A stretch of 64,000 nucleotides of DNA, taken from Gammaproteobacteria bacterium (GTDB taxonomy: Bacteria; Pseudomonadota; Gammaproteobacteria; Competibacterales; Competibacteraceae). The first letter of the stretch is position 1, and every line of letters starts with the position of its first letter. Positions 54,671 to 63,553 of this stretch are shown one piece after another. The translations under genes were made by a program, and so were the position numbers. Below the pieces are notes generated by a model. The model saw only the letters and a list, made by a program, of their open reading frames with translations, was not told where the DNA came from and made no database searches. Location of the stretch: contig JACKNC010000001.1 of assembly GCA_024235095.1 (NCBI GenBank), forward strand, positions 496,001 to 560,000, given 5' to 3'.

Positions 54671-57589
54671 ATGACTCATCCTATGACTCATCCAGCCTTT
54701 CAGCACCTGCGCAGCCATTCCGTTCCCGCCCTGCGACTGGAATTCCAGGAATATCGCCACACGGCCACCGGCGCCCGGCATCTTCATCTTGCCGCCGACG
54801 ATCCGCATAACGCCTTCATGGTCGCCTTCCTGACCGTACCCCAGGACTCCACCGGCGTCGCGCATATTCTTGAACACACGGCGCTCTGCGGCAGCCAGCG
54901 CTATCCGGTGCGCGATCCCTTCTTCATGATGATCCGCCGGTCGCTCAATACCTTCATGAACGCCTTTACCAGCAGCGACTGGACCGCCTACCCGTTTGCC
55001 AGTCAGAATAAAAAGGACTTCAATAACCTGCTGGATGTCTATCTGGACGCCGCTTTCTTCCCGCTGCTCGACGAGCGCGATTTCGCCCAGGAAGGCCACC
55101 GGCTGGAGTTCGCCCAGTCCGACAACCCAGAGTCGGAATTATTATTCAAGGGCGTGGTGTTCAACGAAATGAAAGGGGCGTTCAGTTCTCCGGTGCAGCG
55201 CCTGGGTCAAGAACTACAACATCGGCTGTTTCCGACGACGACGTATCACTATAACAGCGGCGGTGACCCTGAGGCGATTCCCAGCTTGACTCACGAGCAA
55301 CTCAAGGCGTTCCATGCCCGGCATTATCATCCCTCAAACGCGCTGTTTCTCACCTACGGCGACATTCCGGCTGATGAACATCAGGCACATTTCGCCACGC
55401 GGGTCCTTGATCGTTTCCAGCCGCTCACGCTAAACCTGGCCATTCCTGACGAACGTCGTCGTCCTGCGCCCATCGCCGATCTCATCCACTATCCTCTGGA
55501 CAGCGTTGCCGATCTGCAGGACCAGACCCATATCGTCCTGGGCTGGCTGCTCGGCCCGATTACTGACCCCCTGGCGACGCTGCGGGCGCGGTTACTCAGC
55601 GATATTCTTTTGGATAACAGCAGTTCGCCACTGCGCAATGCGTTAGAAACTTCCGACCTGGGCGCTGCACCCTCCCCCCTGTGCGGTTTCGACACGTCCA
55701 CCCGCGAGGCCACCTTTGTTTGTGGTCTGGAAGGCTCCAACCCGGAACACGCGGAAGCGGTCGAAGAATTAGTGCTGAAGGTGTTGCAGCAGGTCGCCGC
55801 CGAAGGCGCGCCGCAAGAGGCGATCGACGCCGCTCTGCATCAACTCGAATTAAGCGAACGGGAAATCACCGGCGACGGCTTTCCCTACGGTTTGCGCCTG
55901 TTGATGGAAGTCCTGACCCCGGCTATTCACGGCGCTGATCCCTTGCCGGCGCTGGACAGTGATCCCCTGCTGGCGCAATTGCAGGTGGAAAGCCGTGATG
56001 CTGACTTCGTTCCACGTCTGGTCCGGGAACTGCTGCTGAACAATCTTCACCGGGTGCGGTTGACTATGGCCCCGGACGCCGAATTGAGCGTCCAACAGGC
56101 AGCAGCGGAACGGGAACGGCTGGCAACAATCCGTGCGGCGCTGACCGGAGGCGACCAGGCCCGGATTGCCGAACAGGCGCGCATCCTCGCTGAACGCCAA
56201 CAGCATCAGGATGACCCGGAACTCTTGCCCAAGGTCACCCTGCATGACGTGCCGCCGGAATTGAAGATCGCCGAGGGCGTCGCCCGACCGGTCGGCAAGC
56301 TGCCTGCGACCTGGTATGCCCAAGGCACCAATGGCATGGTTTACCTGCAAGCCGTTCTCGATCTGCCCGCGCTGCAACCAGATGAAGTGGATCTGCTGCC
56401 GCTGTTCTGCGCCTGTTTAAGCGAAGTCGGCAGCGCCGGGCGTGATTATCGCGCGACCCAGGCCCGCCAAGCGGCGGTCACCGGCGGCATCAGCGCCCGC
56501 GCCACAGTGCGCGGCGGCGTCGACGATGTGCATCAGGTCAAAGGCGTCCTGGTTTTAGCCGGTAAGGCGCTGGCCCGCAATCAGGCTGCCTTGTCCGAAC
56601 TGTTGTGGGAAACTCTGACCCGCCCCCGCTTCGACGAGTTGCCTCGCTTGCGGGAGTTGGTAGCGCAGATGCGCGCCCACCGCGAGGAAGCGATCACCGA
56701 CCACGGTCATGTTCTGGCGCTCACCGCCGCCAGCGCCGATCTCAGTCCAGTCGCAGCACTCAGCCATCGTTGGGAAGGCTTACGCGGTTTGAAAGACCTC
56801 AAGACGCTCGATGATGCACTGGATGACCCCGAGGCGCTAGCCGCTTTTGCCGCCCGCCTGGAGCGGTTGCGCGACCGGCTGCAAAACGCGCCCCGACAAT
56901 TGCTAGTCGTCAGCGAAGCAGAACGGCAGGAGGACATCGCCGCCGCGCTGGCAACTCATTGGCCGGATAGCGTCATCACCCCAATCGAACCCTTTACCCT
57001 GGCCGCCCCGGACGCATCGTCGGCTCGGCAAGGCTTCAGCGTCAACACCCAGGTCAACTTTTGCGCCAAGGCTTACCCGACCGTCCCCCCCAATCACCCC
57101 GATGCCCCGGCATTGCAGGTGCTGGGCGACTTCCTGCGCAATGGTTACCTACATCGGGCGATCCGCGAGCAGGGCGGCGCTTACGGCGGCGGCGCTGGTT
57201 ACCATCCCGACAGCGGCGCATTCCGCTTCTATTCCTACCGCGATCCCCGGCTGGCGGAAACCCTGATGGATTTCGACCGGGCGCTGGACTGGCTGCATAC
57301 GCATCCACATTCCGCCCAAACCCTGGAGGAAGCCATCCTCGGCGTCATCGCCGCGATTGACAAACCCGGTTCCCCAGCGGGCGAAGCCATTACTGCCTTC
57401 TTCGGCGGATTATTTGGCCGCACTCCCGAACAGCGCCGCGCGTATCGGCAACGGGTGCTGGCCGTCACCCTGGACGACCTGCAACAAGTGGCGACCGCTT
57501 ATTTGCGACCGGAACAGGCGCGTTGCGCCGTGCTTAGCGATGGGCGAACGCTGATGCAACACCAGGATCTGGCCATTACGACCGTTTGA
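54671..57589 (+). CDS. M16 family metalloprotease (presequence-protease-like)
   Basis: 972 aa. The inverted zinc motif HxxEH is in GVAHILEHTALCGSQRYPVRDPFF (~67-71). YPFASQNKKDFNNLLDVYLDAAFFP and GVVFNEMKGAFSSPVQRL (distal Glu) complete the site. Length, the M16C-associated middle part and the C-terminal Y-R motif (YGGGAGYHPDSGAFRFYSYRDPRL) match the PreP/insulinase-like single-chain M16C class. Substrates are probably short unfolded peptides in the cytosol. The gene opens with two in-frame ATGACTCATCC repeats, so either ATG could be used. It is 35 bp after ffh. Confidence 0.92.
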   Translation: MTHPMTHPAFQHLRSHSVPALRLEFQEYRHTATGARHLHLAADDPHNAFMVAFLTVPQDSTGVAHILEHTALCGSQRYPVRDPFFMMIRRSLNTFMNAFTSSDWTAYPFASQNKKDFNNLLDVYLDAAFFPLLDERDFAQEGHRLEFAQSDNPESELLFKGVVFNEMKGAFSSPVQRLGQELQHRLFPTTTYHYNSGGDPEAIPSLTHEQLKAFHARHYHPSNALFLTYGDIPADEHQAHFATRVLDRFQPLTLNLAIPDERRRPAPIADLIHYPLDSVADLQDQTHIVLGWLLGPITDPLATLRARLLSDILLDNSSSPLRNALETSDLGAAPSPLCGFDTSTREATFVCGLEGSNPEHAEAVEELVLKVLQQVAAEGAPQEAIDAALHQLELSEREITGDGFPYGLRLLMEVLTPAIHGADPLPALDSDPLLAQLQVESRDADFVPRLVRELLLNNLHRVRLTMAPDAELSVQQAAAERERLATIRAALTGGDQARIAEQARILAERQQHQDDPELLPKVTLHDVPPELKIAEGVARPVGKLPATWYAQGTNGMVYLQAVLDLPALQPDEVDLLPLFCACLSEVGSAGRDYRATQARQAAVTGGISARATVRGGVDDVHQVKGVLVLAGKALARNQAALSELLWETLTRPRFDELPRLRELVAQMRAHREEAITDHGHVLALTAASADLSPVAALSHRWEGLRGLKDLKTLDDALDDPEALAAFAARLERLRDRLQNAPRQLLVVSEAERQEDIAAALATHWPDSVITPIEPFTLAAPDASSARQGFSVNTQVNFCAKAYPTVPPNHPDAPALQVLGDFLRNGYLHRAIREQGGAYGGGAGYHPDSGAFRFYSYRDPRLAETLMDFDRALDWLHTHPHSAQTLEEAILGVIAAIDKPGSPAGEAITAFFGGLFGRTPEQRRAYRQRVLAVTLDDLQQVATAYLRPEQARCAVLSDGRTLMQHQDLAITTV

Positions 57590-57647
57590 AGGCTTTAACC
57601 GGACATGCACAGGTCGCTGCTTCCCAAAGTTCCAAAGGTTCAACCGC

Positions 57648-60149
57648 ATGCGTAAATCGTCTTCATCGCCACGCCTCGATGCGCTACCTACCCCCGAGTT
57701 GATCGCTCGCGGCCAAGATTTGTTGTCTGCTCATAACTATAAAGATGCTATCGACGTCTACAAGCTGCTGCTGAAACGCGAACCGCAACCCGAGGCCGGC
57801 TGGCGCGAATCGCTGGCCACCGCCTATCTGGAGCGCGCCCGGCAACTGGCGCACAAGGCCATGTATCGGGAAGCGGCGGTGCTGTGGGAAAACATCCCGA
57901 CGATCTGTGGCCAAGCCCCACATCCGGAGGGGTGCGTGGAATGGCTGCTCCAGTCCAACCAGTATGCCAAAGCCATGCGCGTCTACGCTCAGTATCAGTA
58001 TACGAGCGCACTGGCCGGCGCAGGCGAGCTGGAAACGCAGTTAGCGGCGCTGGCGCTGGCGGGCCAGAAAGACATCCTGCAGTTACTGCCTCAGGAAACC
58101 CCGTTACGGCGGCAACTCGCCACGGCGCAAGCGGCCTTGCGCGCCTACGGAAAAGGCGAGTCGGAAAGCGCGGTGCGCGAGCATTTGCAAAACATCCCGA
58201 TCCGTTCGCCCTACCGGGATTTGCGCCAAGCGCTGTCCGCTCTACTGAAGCTGGACACCGATCCGGTCGAGGCCGCTAAGCTGGTCGAACGCATCGCCAC
58301 GACCTCTCCCTACCACGGTCTTGCCGAGATCATCCGCGCTTGCGCGGCCCCGGAACCGGCTCCGGAATTGATGGCGCTGGACGCTGCTCAGCGTGAACTG
58401 GCCGCCCACCTGTTGGGTCTGGATGCGCGACAACTCAAACTGCTCAAGGATTGGGCGAAGCTCGGCACGCCTCCTGACGACAAGGCACTGTTCGGATTCA
58501 TTATTTCTAACTTGACGGTTCTGGATCAGGAACAAGCCCGCCGCGCCTGTCTGGCCCTGCTGTCCGTCTATCCTCGTGGGCAACCGATTTATACGCAGCG
58601 CTTTGGGCCGTTGCCGGCCTTTGAAGCTCAGCGCCTGCAAGCGCTGTACGCCGAGCGGGAACATCAAGATCATCGCGCCTTGCGCCACTGGCAAGCGTGC
58701 GTCGATGAACTGATCAAGGAACGCCACAACCTCGATCATCGGCTGATGGCGGCGCTCATTCTACGGCACATGGCGGAGTTGGCGAAACACGGCGATTTTG
58801 GCTGGGGACAGGACCCGGAACCCGCCCATTATCTGGAGAAAAGTCTGGAATTTGATTCCGAAGACCGTGAGACCTATCTGAAGCTGATCGCGTTCTACAA
58901 GGACGGCCACTATGAGAAGGAATACCACCAATGGGTAGAGCGCGCAGTCAAACAATTCCCTGAAGATCCACAGGTGCTGATGGCGGCGGTCGCGACGGCT
59001 ACGGCGCGCAAAGCCTACAAGAAAGCCGCCGGCTTCGCAGTGCGGGTGCTGGAGCTGGACCCGATCAACACCAAGGCTCGCACGGTCCTCATCAACTCGC
59101 ATCTCGCACACGCGCGCAAGCAGATGCTGGCGGGTAAATATCCCCTAGCGGAAAAGGAACTGAACAGCGCCGGTCAATGGGAGCGCGAGAACGCCCGCAG
59201 CGGCATCATTGAAATCAACCGGGGGTTGCTGGCCTTCAAACAGCGTCAGCGCGAACTGATGCAAAAATGGTTCCAGGAAGGTCTGCGCCTGGCTGGCAGT
59301 CCCGTGCTGGGCTGGCTGCGGTTGGCGGTAGAAGCCTATCGCCTCAAACTCGAACCGGTTACCTTTCAACGTGATCTGGGACTGGGTGACCCACGAAAAT
59401 TCACGGTCCACCGCGCTGAGCTGATGACCTTGATCCAGTGGGTCAACACCTATCGGGAGGAAAGTTTCGCGGACATCGGCTCGCTGCTGGAAGACCTGGA
59501 AAAGCCGCTGAAGAAGGCCCTCCGGGAAATCAGCCATCAGGATGACTGGATTTCGATTTGCGAATGTCTGCACGAAGCGCCGCACTATGAATTGCTGGAA
59601 TACGCGGCTACCCAGGCGCTTGAACAACATCCTGGACGACCGCTGTTCATCTATTATCAAATTTACGGTCGCGCTGAAGGCGACGCGGAAGAGATCAGAG
59701 ACCGCGACTACGACCGATTGGAGACCGCTCTGGAGACTGCCGATGAGACGGACGACCAGCGCAGCGCGATGCGGATCAAACGGTTCCTCAGTCAGGGGGG
59801 GCCGCCGATACCCTTCCGCCGGTCAGGCGGCGGCCCGCGAAGCTTGCCGATTCCTGTTTTGCCTCCCAACATGCGGGCGGAAATGGAGGAAATCCGCCGG
59901 GAGTTGGAACGATTACCGCCCATGCTCAGAGGCCCGATGCTGGAGAGGATGCTGGATGGCCTGCCAGAGGACGACGATTTCCCGCCTGAAGTACAACGGG
60001 CGCTGATGAAGGCGCTAATTCTCGGCGACAGTCGGCTCCAAGAGATTCTCGACAGCGATGAGGAGGATGACGATGATGATGATGATGATGATGATGATTT
60101 CCCGCCGCCTCGGCGCGGTCGCAGCCGCCCCGGAAGACGCCGAAAATAA
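57648..60149 (+). CDS. Large TPR-like protein with acidic tail (chaperone cluster)
   Basis: 833 aa, family not named. The N-terminal ~660 residues are helical and repetitive with TPR-like character, for example LIARGQDLLSAHNYKDAIDVYKLLLKREP and AYKKAAGFAVRVLELDPINTKARTVLINSHLAHARKQM, and AMRIKRFL near the end. Residues ~690-780 are Pro/Arg-rich. The tail is a run of 11 Asp followed by FPPPRRGRSRPGRRRK, so it is first strongly acidic, then basic. No membrane segment. It is 6 bp before the J-domain gene, and probably heads the chaperone module, perhaps as a scaffold or substrate receptor (inference). Confidence 0.82.
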   Translation: MRKSSSSPRLDALPTPELIARGQDLLSAHNYKDAIDVYKLLLKREPQPEAGWRESLATAYLERARQLAHKAMYREAAVLWENIPTICGQAPHPEGCVEWLLQSNQYAKAMRVYAQYQYTSALAGAGELETQLAALALAGQKDILQLLPQETPLRRQLATAQAALRAYGKGESESAVREHLQNIPIRSPYRDLRQALSALLKLDTDPVEAAKLVERIATTSPYHGLAEIIRACAAPEPAPELMALDAAQRELAAHLLGLDARQLKLLKDWAKLGTPPDDKALFGFIISNLTVLDQEQARRACLALLSVYPRGQPIYTQRFGPLPAFEAQRLQALYAEREHQDHRALRHWQACVDELIKERHNLDHRLMAALILRHMAELAKHGDFGWGQDPEPAHYLEKSLEFDSEDRETYLKLIAFYKDGHYEKEYHQWVERAVKQFPEDPQVLMAAVATATARKAYKKAAGFAVRVLELDPINTKARTVLINSHLAHARKQMLAGKYPLAEKELNSAGQWERENARSGIIEINRGLLAFKQRQRELMQKWFQEGLRLAGSPVLGWLRLAVEAYRLKLEPVTFQRDLGLGDPRKFTVHRAELMTLIQWVNTYREESFADIGSLLEDLEKPLKKALREISHQDDWISICECLHEAPHYELLEYAATQALEQHPGRPLFIYYQIYGRAEGDAEEIRDRDYDRLETALETADETDDQRSAMRIKRFLSQGGPPIPFRRSGGGPRSLPIPVLPPNMRAEMEEIRRELERLPPMLRGPMLERMLDGLPEDDDFPPEVQRALMKALILGDSRLQEILDSDEEDDDDDDDDDDDFPPPRRGRSRPGRRRK
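60072..60098 (+). repeat. (GAT)9 microsatellite in the TPR gene
   Basis: Nine GAT units encode nine of eleven consecutive Asp. Slippage would add or remove Asp residues without breaking the frame. Confidence 0.95.
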
Positions 60150-60155
60150 GCAGCC

Positions 60156-60467
60156 ATGAGCCTGTCAAATCCTTTCAACATACTGGGCGTCGCAGAAACC
60201 GCCGATGACGCCGCCATCAAAAAAGCCTACTTGCAAAAGGTGCGCGAACATCCGCCGGAGCGCTCTCCCGAACGCTTCCAGGCCATCCGCGCGGCTTACG
60301 AGGCCATTAAAACCCGCCGGGATCGGTTAAGCTATCGCCTGTTCGAGCATGAAACGCCCGACCCAGCCCGCCTGGTGGCGTCCGCCCTGCAAATCGGCGT
60401 GCGCCGTCGCCCGACTGAACAACAACTACGGCAATGGCTTAACAACCGCTTGACCGGTCAGAAATAA
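60156..60467 (+). CDS. J-domain protein with HPP in place of HPD
   Basis: 103 aa. A single J domain: NPFNILGVAETADDAAIKKAYLQKVREHPPERSPERFQAIRAAYEAIKTRRDRL. The J-domain tripeptide HPD, needed to stimulate Hsp70 ATPase, reads HPP. The family seems to keep HPPD/HPPE-type loops in relatives (from memory), so function may depend on a shifted acidic residue. The rest is a short basic helix (RRRPTEQQLRQWLNNRL). Four genes, TPR-J-GrpE-Hsp70, run tightly: 6 bp before and 8 bp after it. Confidence 0.88.
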   Translation: MSLSNPFNILGVAETADDAAIKKAYLQKVREHPPERSPERFQAIRAAYEAIKTRRDRLSYRLFEHETPDPARLVASALQIGVRRRPTEQQLRQWLNNRLTGQK

Positions 60468-60475
60468 AAGGCACT

Positions 60476-61243
60476 ATGGACACTGAAACCACTGAACGCC
60501 TGCTGGACCGCTTCCGCGCCTATCTGAACGAAGAACCCGAAGCGGTCCCTGCTGAAACAGGTCAGGAAAAAAGTGCGGTTCAAGAAAGGCGGCGCACTGA
60601 TCTCTACTCGCTGTTCGCCGAATTGGTCGCGTTGAAAAACGAAGTCCGGCTAGAATCGCGCCAGGTCAAAACCGCTCTTGATGAATTCCGGGCGGTGTTT
60701 GAAACCCTGCAAATCAGCCAAAATCAACTGAGCGATGAACTGGAGCGCGCCCGGGATGCGATCCCTGAACAGCAACGGGCGGCGCTGAAACCTGTTTTAC
60801 TTGAATTGTTGGAACTGCGCGACCGTCTGGAAGCCGGGCTGCGCGTTTTGCAGAACTACCACCCCACGCTGATGGTGCGGTTGCTGGGACGACGGCGTCG
60901 GGAACGTAATTTTCTGGAGGCGATTGCCCAGGGCCAGGACATCAGTCTGCGCCGGCTGGATCAAATTCTGAATGCGCAACAGGTGGTGGCTCTGGAAGCC
61001 GAGGGCAACCCGCTCGATCCCCACACCATGCGCGCCGCCGAGTTGGATCAACGCAGCGACCTGGCTAACGGCATCGTCACCGAAGAACTGCGCAAGGGCT
61101 ATCTCTGGCAAGGCGAACTGCTGCGATTGGCGGAAGTCAAGGTGAATCGTCGACTAGAACCGGCGGCTGATTCCGCGCCGGTGGAAGAGCATAAACCGCC
61201 AAAGGCAAACCCACCGCCAGAACCGCCCGCTACCAGGCCTTAA
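60476..61243 (+). CDS. GrpE-like nucleotide exchange factor
   Basis: 255 aa. The long helical N-terminus (LFAELVALKNEVRLESRQVKTALDEFRAVFETLQ) and the C-terminal GrpE-like block (LDPHTMRAAELDQRSDLANGIVTEELRKGYLWQGELLRLAEVKVNR) match GrpE: G-x-V-x2-E-x2-x-G-Y. It is a divergent GrpE paralogue, separate from the usual grpE gene. A Pro/Lys/Glu-rich tail follows (EEHKPPKANPPPEPPATRP). It sits between J-domain and Hsp70 genes, so it should release ADP from that Hsp70. Confidence 0.85.
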   Translation: MDTETTERLLDRFRAYLNEEPEAVPAETGQEKSAVQERRRTDLYSLFAELVALKNEVRLESRQVKTALDEFRAVFETLQISQNQLSDELERARDAIPEQQRAALKPVLLELLELRDRLEAGLRVLQNYHPTLMVRLLGRRRRERNFLEAIAQGQDISLRRLDQILNAQQVVALEAEGNPLDPHTMRAAELDQRSDLANGIVTEELRKGYLWQGELLRLAEVKVNRRLEPAADSAPVEEHKPPKANPPPEPPATRP

Positions 61244-61279
61244 CATGACTTCTCTATTAAAACCCGAGTAATCAATTCC

Positions 61280-63025
61280 ATGACTGAAAAAATCATTGGT
61301 ATCGACCTGGGCACCACCAACTCTGAAGTCGCGGTGGTGGAAAACGGTCGCGTCACCGTCATCGACATCACCCCCGACCATCCGATCCTCCCTTCCTTCG
61401 TCGGTCTGGCCGACGACGGCTCCATCCTGGTTGGCGAACCGGCCAAGAACCAGTACGTGCTGTATCCAGAGCGCACTATCAAGTCCATCAAGCGCAAGAT
61501 GGGCGGCGCTGACCGGGTAGAGCTGGGCGATGCGACCTACACTCCCCAGGAAATTTCCGCGATCATTCTGCGGCAGTTGAAAACGGTCGCCGAGAAACAC
61601 CTTGGCGAGCCGGTGCATAAAGCGGTGATCACGGTTCCCGCCTACTTCTCCGACGCGCAGCGCCAGGCAACCCGCGAAGCCGGCGAAATCGCCGGCCTGG
61701 AAGTGATGCGGATCATCAACGAACCGACCGCTGCCGCCCTCTCCTATGAAGCCAACCACCAGGATCACAAAAAGGTGCTGGTCTATGACCTCGGCGGCGG
61801 CACTTTCGATGTCTCGGTGGTTAGCATCGAGGAAAACGTGGTCGAGGTGTTGGCCAGTCATGGCAATAACCAATTGGGCGGCGACGATTTCGACGCCAAG
61901 ATCGTGACCCACCTGGTTGAACATTTGAAAAATCACGGCGCCGATCCGATGACTTCGCGCAAGGCCATGGCCCGCATTACCCGCGCGGCGGAAAACGCCA
62001 AAATCGCCCTGTCCGATCAGCCTTACGTGCGGATTGAGGAAGAGTACCTGCTGGACAAGGGCGGCATGCCGGTCAACCTGTCCACGGAACTGGCGCGTTA
62101 TGATTACGAGGCGATGATCGCCGGCTACATCGACGAGACCCTGGAAGCGGTGCATATCGCGCTCAAGGGCGCTAATCTCACCGTGTCCGATATTGACGAA
62201 GTGTTGCTGGTCGGCGGCGCGACTCGCACCCCGGTCATTACCGAACGGCTGGAAGCGGATCTGAATCTCACGGTGCGCGCCGAGGTCAATCCAGACTTGT
62301 GCGTGGCTACCGGCGCGGCGATTCAGGCCGGAATGCTAGCTGGTGAAGACGTTTCGGCGGTGCTGGTGGACATTACCCCTTACACCTTTGGCACCAGCGC
62401 CCTGAGCGAGCAGGATGGCGTCATCTACCCCTACAAATATGTGCCGATCATTCATAAGAATACCCCGATCCCGGTGACCAAGAGCGATGTATTCTATACC
62501 GTGGTCGACCACCAGAAACAAGTGCAAGTGGATGTTTACCAGGGCGAGGATCCTGATGCATTGAATAACATTCTGATCGGCGAGTTCATGGTGGAAAACC
62601 TGAGCAAGGCGCCGGCGAATAACCCGATCGTTATTCAATTCGCGCTCGATCTGAATGGCATCATGAACGTGACTGCCCGGGAAAAGAACACTGGGCTGGA
62701 GAAATCGATCCGCATTGATAACGTGCTAACCCGTTACGAGGAAGGCGAGTTGCAAACGGCGCGGCAACGAATCAGTCGACTGTTCGGCGGCGAGGAGCAG
62801 ATTGCGGGCAAAACGGAGGACGTCAGCGAGCATCAGCGCATGGTGCAGGCGCGGGCGCTGGTGGAAAAAGCGGAGCGGTTGCTAGATAAAGCCGCCGAGG
62901 ATGATCGTGAGGAAATAATCAACCTGATTGAAGCGATCAAGGACGCCTTGAGCAGCAATAATCTCGATGCGTTGAAGGAACCGACCTCGGCGCTATCCGA
63001 AATTCTGTTCTATCTGGAGTCTTAG
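61280..63025 (+). CDS. Hsp70-family chaperone (DnaK-like)
   Basis: 581 aa, shorter than DnaK (~640) mainly at the lid. ATPase motifs: IIGIDLGTTNSEVAVVENG, AVITVPAYFSDAQRQATREAGEIAGLEVMRIINEPTAAAL, VLVYDLGGGTFDVSVV and VLLVGGATRTPVI. The substrate domain is present (TPIPVTKSDVFYTVVDHQKQVQVDVYQGED), the lid is truncated and lacks the acidic EEVD-like tail. It has its own J, GrpE and TPR partners in the same operon, so it is a second Hsp70 system, like HscC or HscA in having dedicated helpers. Client unknown. Confidence 0.95.
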   Translation: MTEKIIGIDLGTTNSEVAVVENGRVTVIDITPDHPILPSFVGLADDGSILVGEPAKNQYVLYPERTIKSIKRKMGGADRVELGDATYTPQEISAIILRQLKTVAEKHLGEPVHKAVITVPAYFSDAQRQATREAGEIAGLEVMRIINEPTAAALSYEANHQDHKKVLVYDLGGGTFDVSVVSIEENVVEVLASHGNNQLGGDDFDAKIVTHLVEHLKNHGADPMTSRKAMARITRAAENAKIALSDQPYVRIEEEYLLDKGGMPVNLSTELARYDYEAMIAGYIDETLEAVHIALKGANLTVSDIDEVLLVGGATRTPVITERLEADLNLTVRAEVNPDLCVATGAAIQAGMLAGEDVSAVLVDITPYTFGTSALSEQDGVIYPYKYVPIIHKNTPIPVTKSDVFYTVVDHQKQVQVDVYQGEDPDALNNILIGEFMVENLSKAPANNPIVIQFALDLNGIMNVTAREKNTGLEKSIRIDNVLTRYEEGELQTARQRISRLFGGEEQIAGKTEDVSEHQRMVQARALVEKAERLLDKAAEDDREEIINLIEAIKDALSSNNLDALKEPTSALSEILFYLES

Positions 63026-63029
63026 CATT

Positions 63030-63311
63030 ATGGAGCGTTGCCCGGTCTGTCGCGCCCGATTCAAGGAAGAACCGATTTGCTATCGTTGTGGCGCTGATCT
63101 GGGGCCGTTGCTGGCGATCGAAACCGAAGCCGCCGGTCTGGAAAAACAGGCGGTGACTCTGTTGGGGGTGGGTCAATGGCTTGAAGCTCGCCAGACGGCC
63201 GAGCAAGCGCTGACGCTGCAATACAGCCCCCTGGCGGCGGTAGCGCGGAACTTTGCCCATCGCGAGTTAATCGCCAGTGAGACGCGGCGATTGGAGCAGC
63301 TTTTGCTGTGA
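63030..63311 (+). CDS. Zinc-ribbon protein with TPR-like tail
   Basis: 93 aa. One zinc site at the N-terminus: MERCPVCRARFKEEPICYRCG (four Cys). The remaining helical part (LEKQAVTLLGVGQWLEARQTAEQALTLQYSPLAAVARNFAHREL) resembles a TPR-like pair. It follows the Hsp70 gene by 4 bp and is likely the last gene of the chaperone operon. Zinc-ribbon partners of J/Hsp70 systems often bind unfolded protein (inference). Confidence 0.8.
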   Translation: MERCPVCRARFKEEPICYRCGADLGPLLAIETEAAGLEKQAVTLLGVGQWLEARQTAEQALTLQYSPLAAVARNFAHRELIASETRRLEQLLL

Positions 63312-63553
63312 ACTGGCTCCCCACAAATTTTCTCCTTTTCTCCCAAGGGACAACGGAGGATTCAGCAACTAAAAGACCCCATACAATCTTTCCACAACTG
63401 CCCGATGTCCGTCTGTTTGCAAGAAAGGCCGTCGTTTAGCCAACACTTGCAGCGGATGCATGGCGATTTACGCTGGCGTAGATTAACCTTATGGAAGTAG
63501 TGGATACTCAGCTGATTCGACCATAAAGCCAACCACCCATAAGAACTGTCGCC
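63312..63553. other. Gap between the chaperone operon and comB
   Basis: 242 bp without a gene. No terminator with a T-run was recognised. The comB promoter is expected here. Confidence 0.35.
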
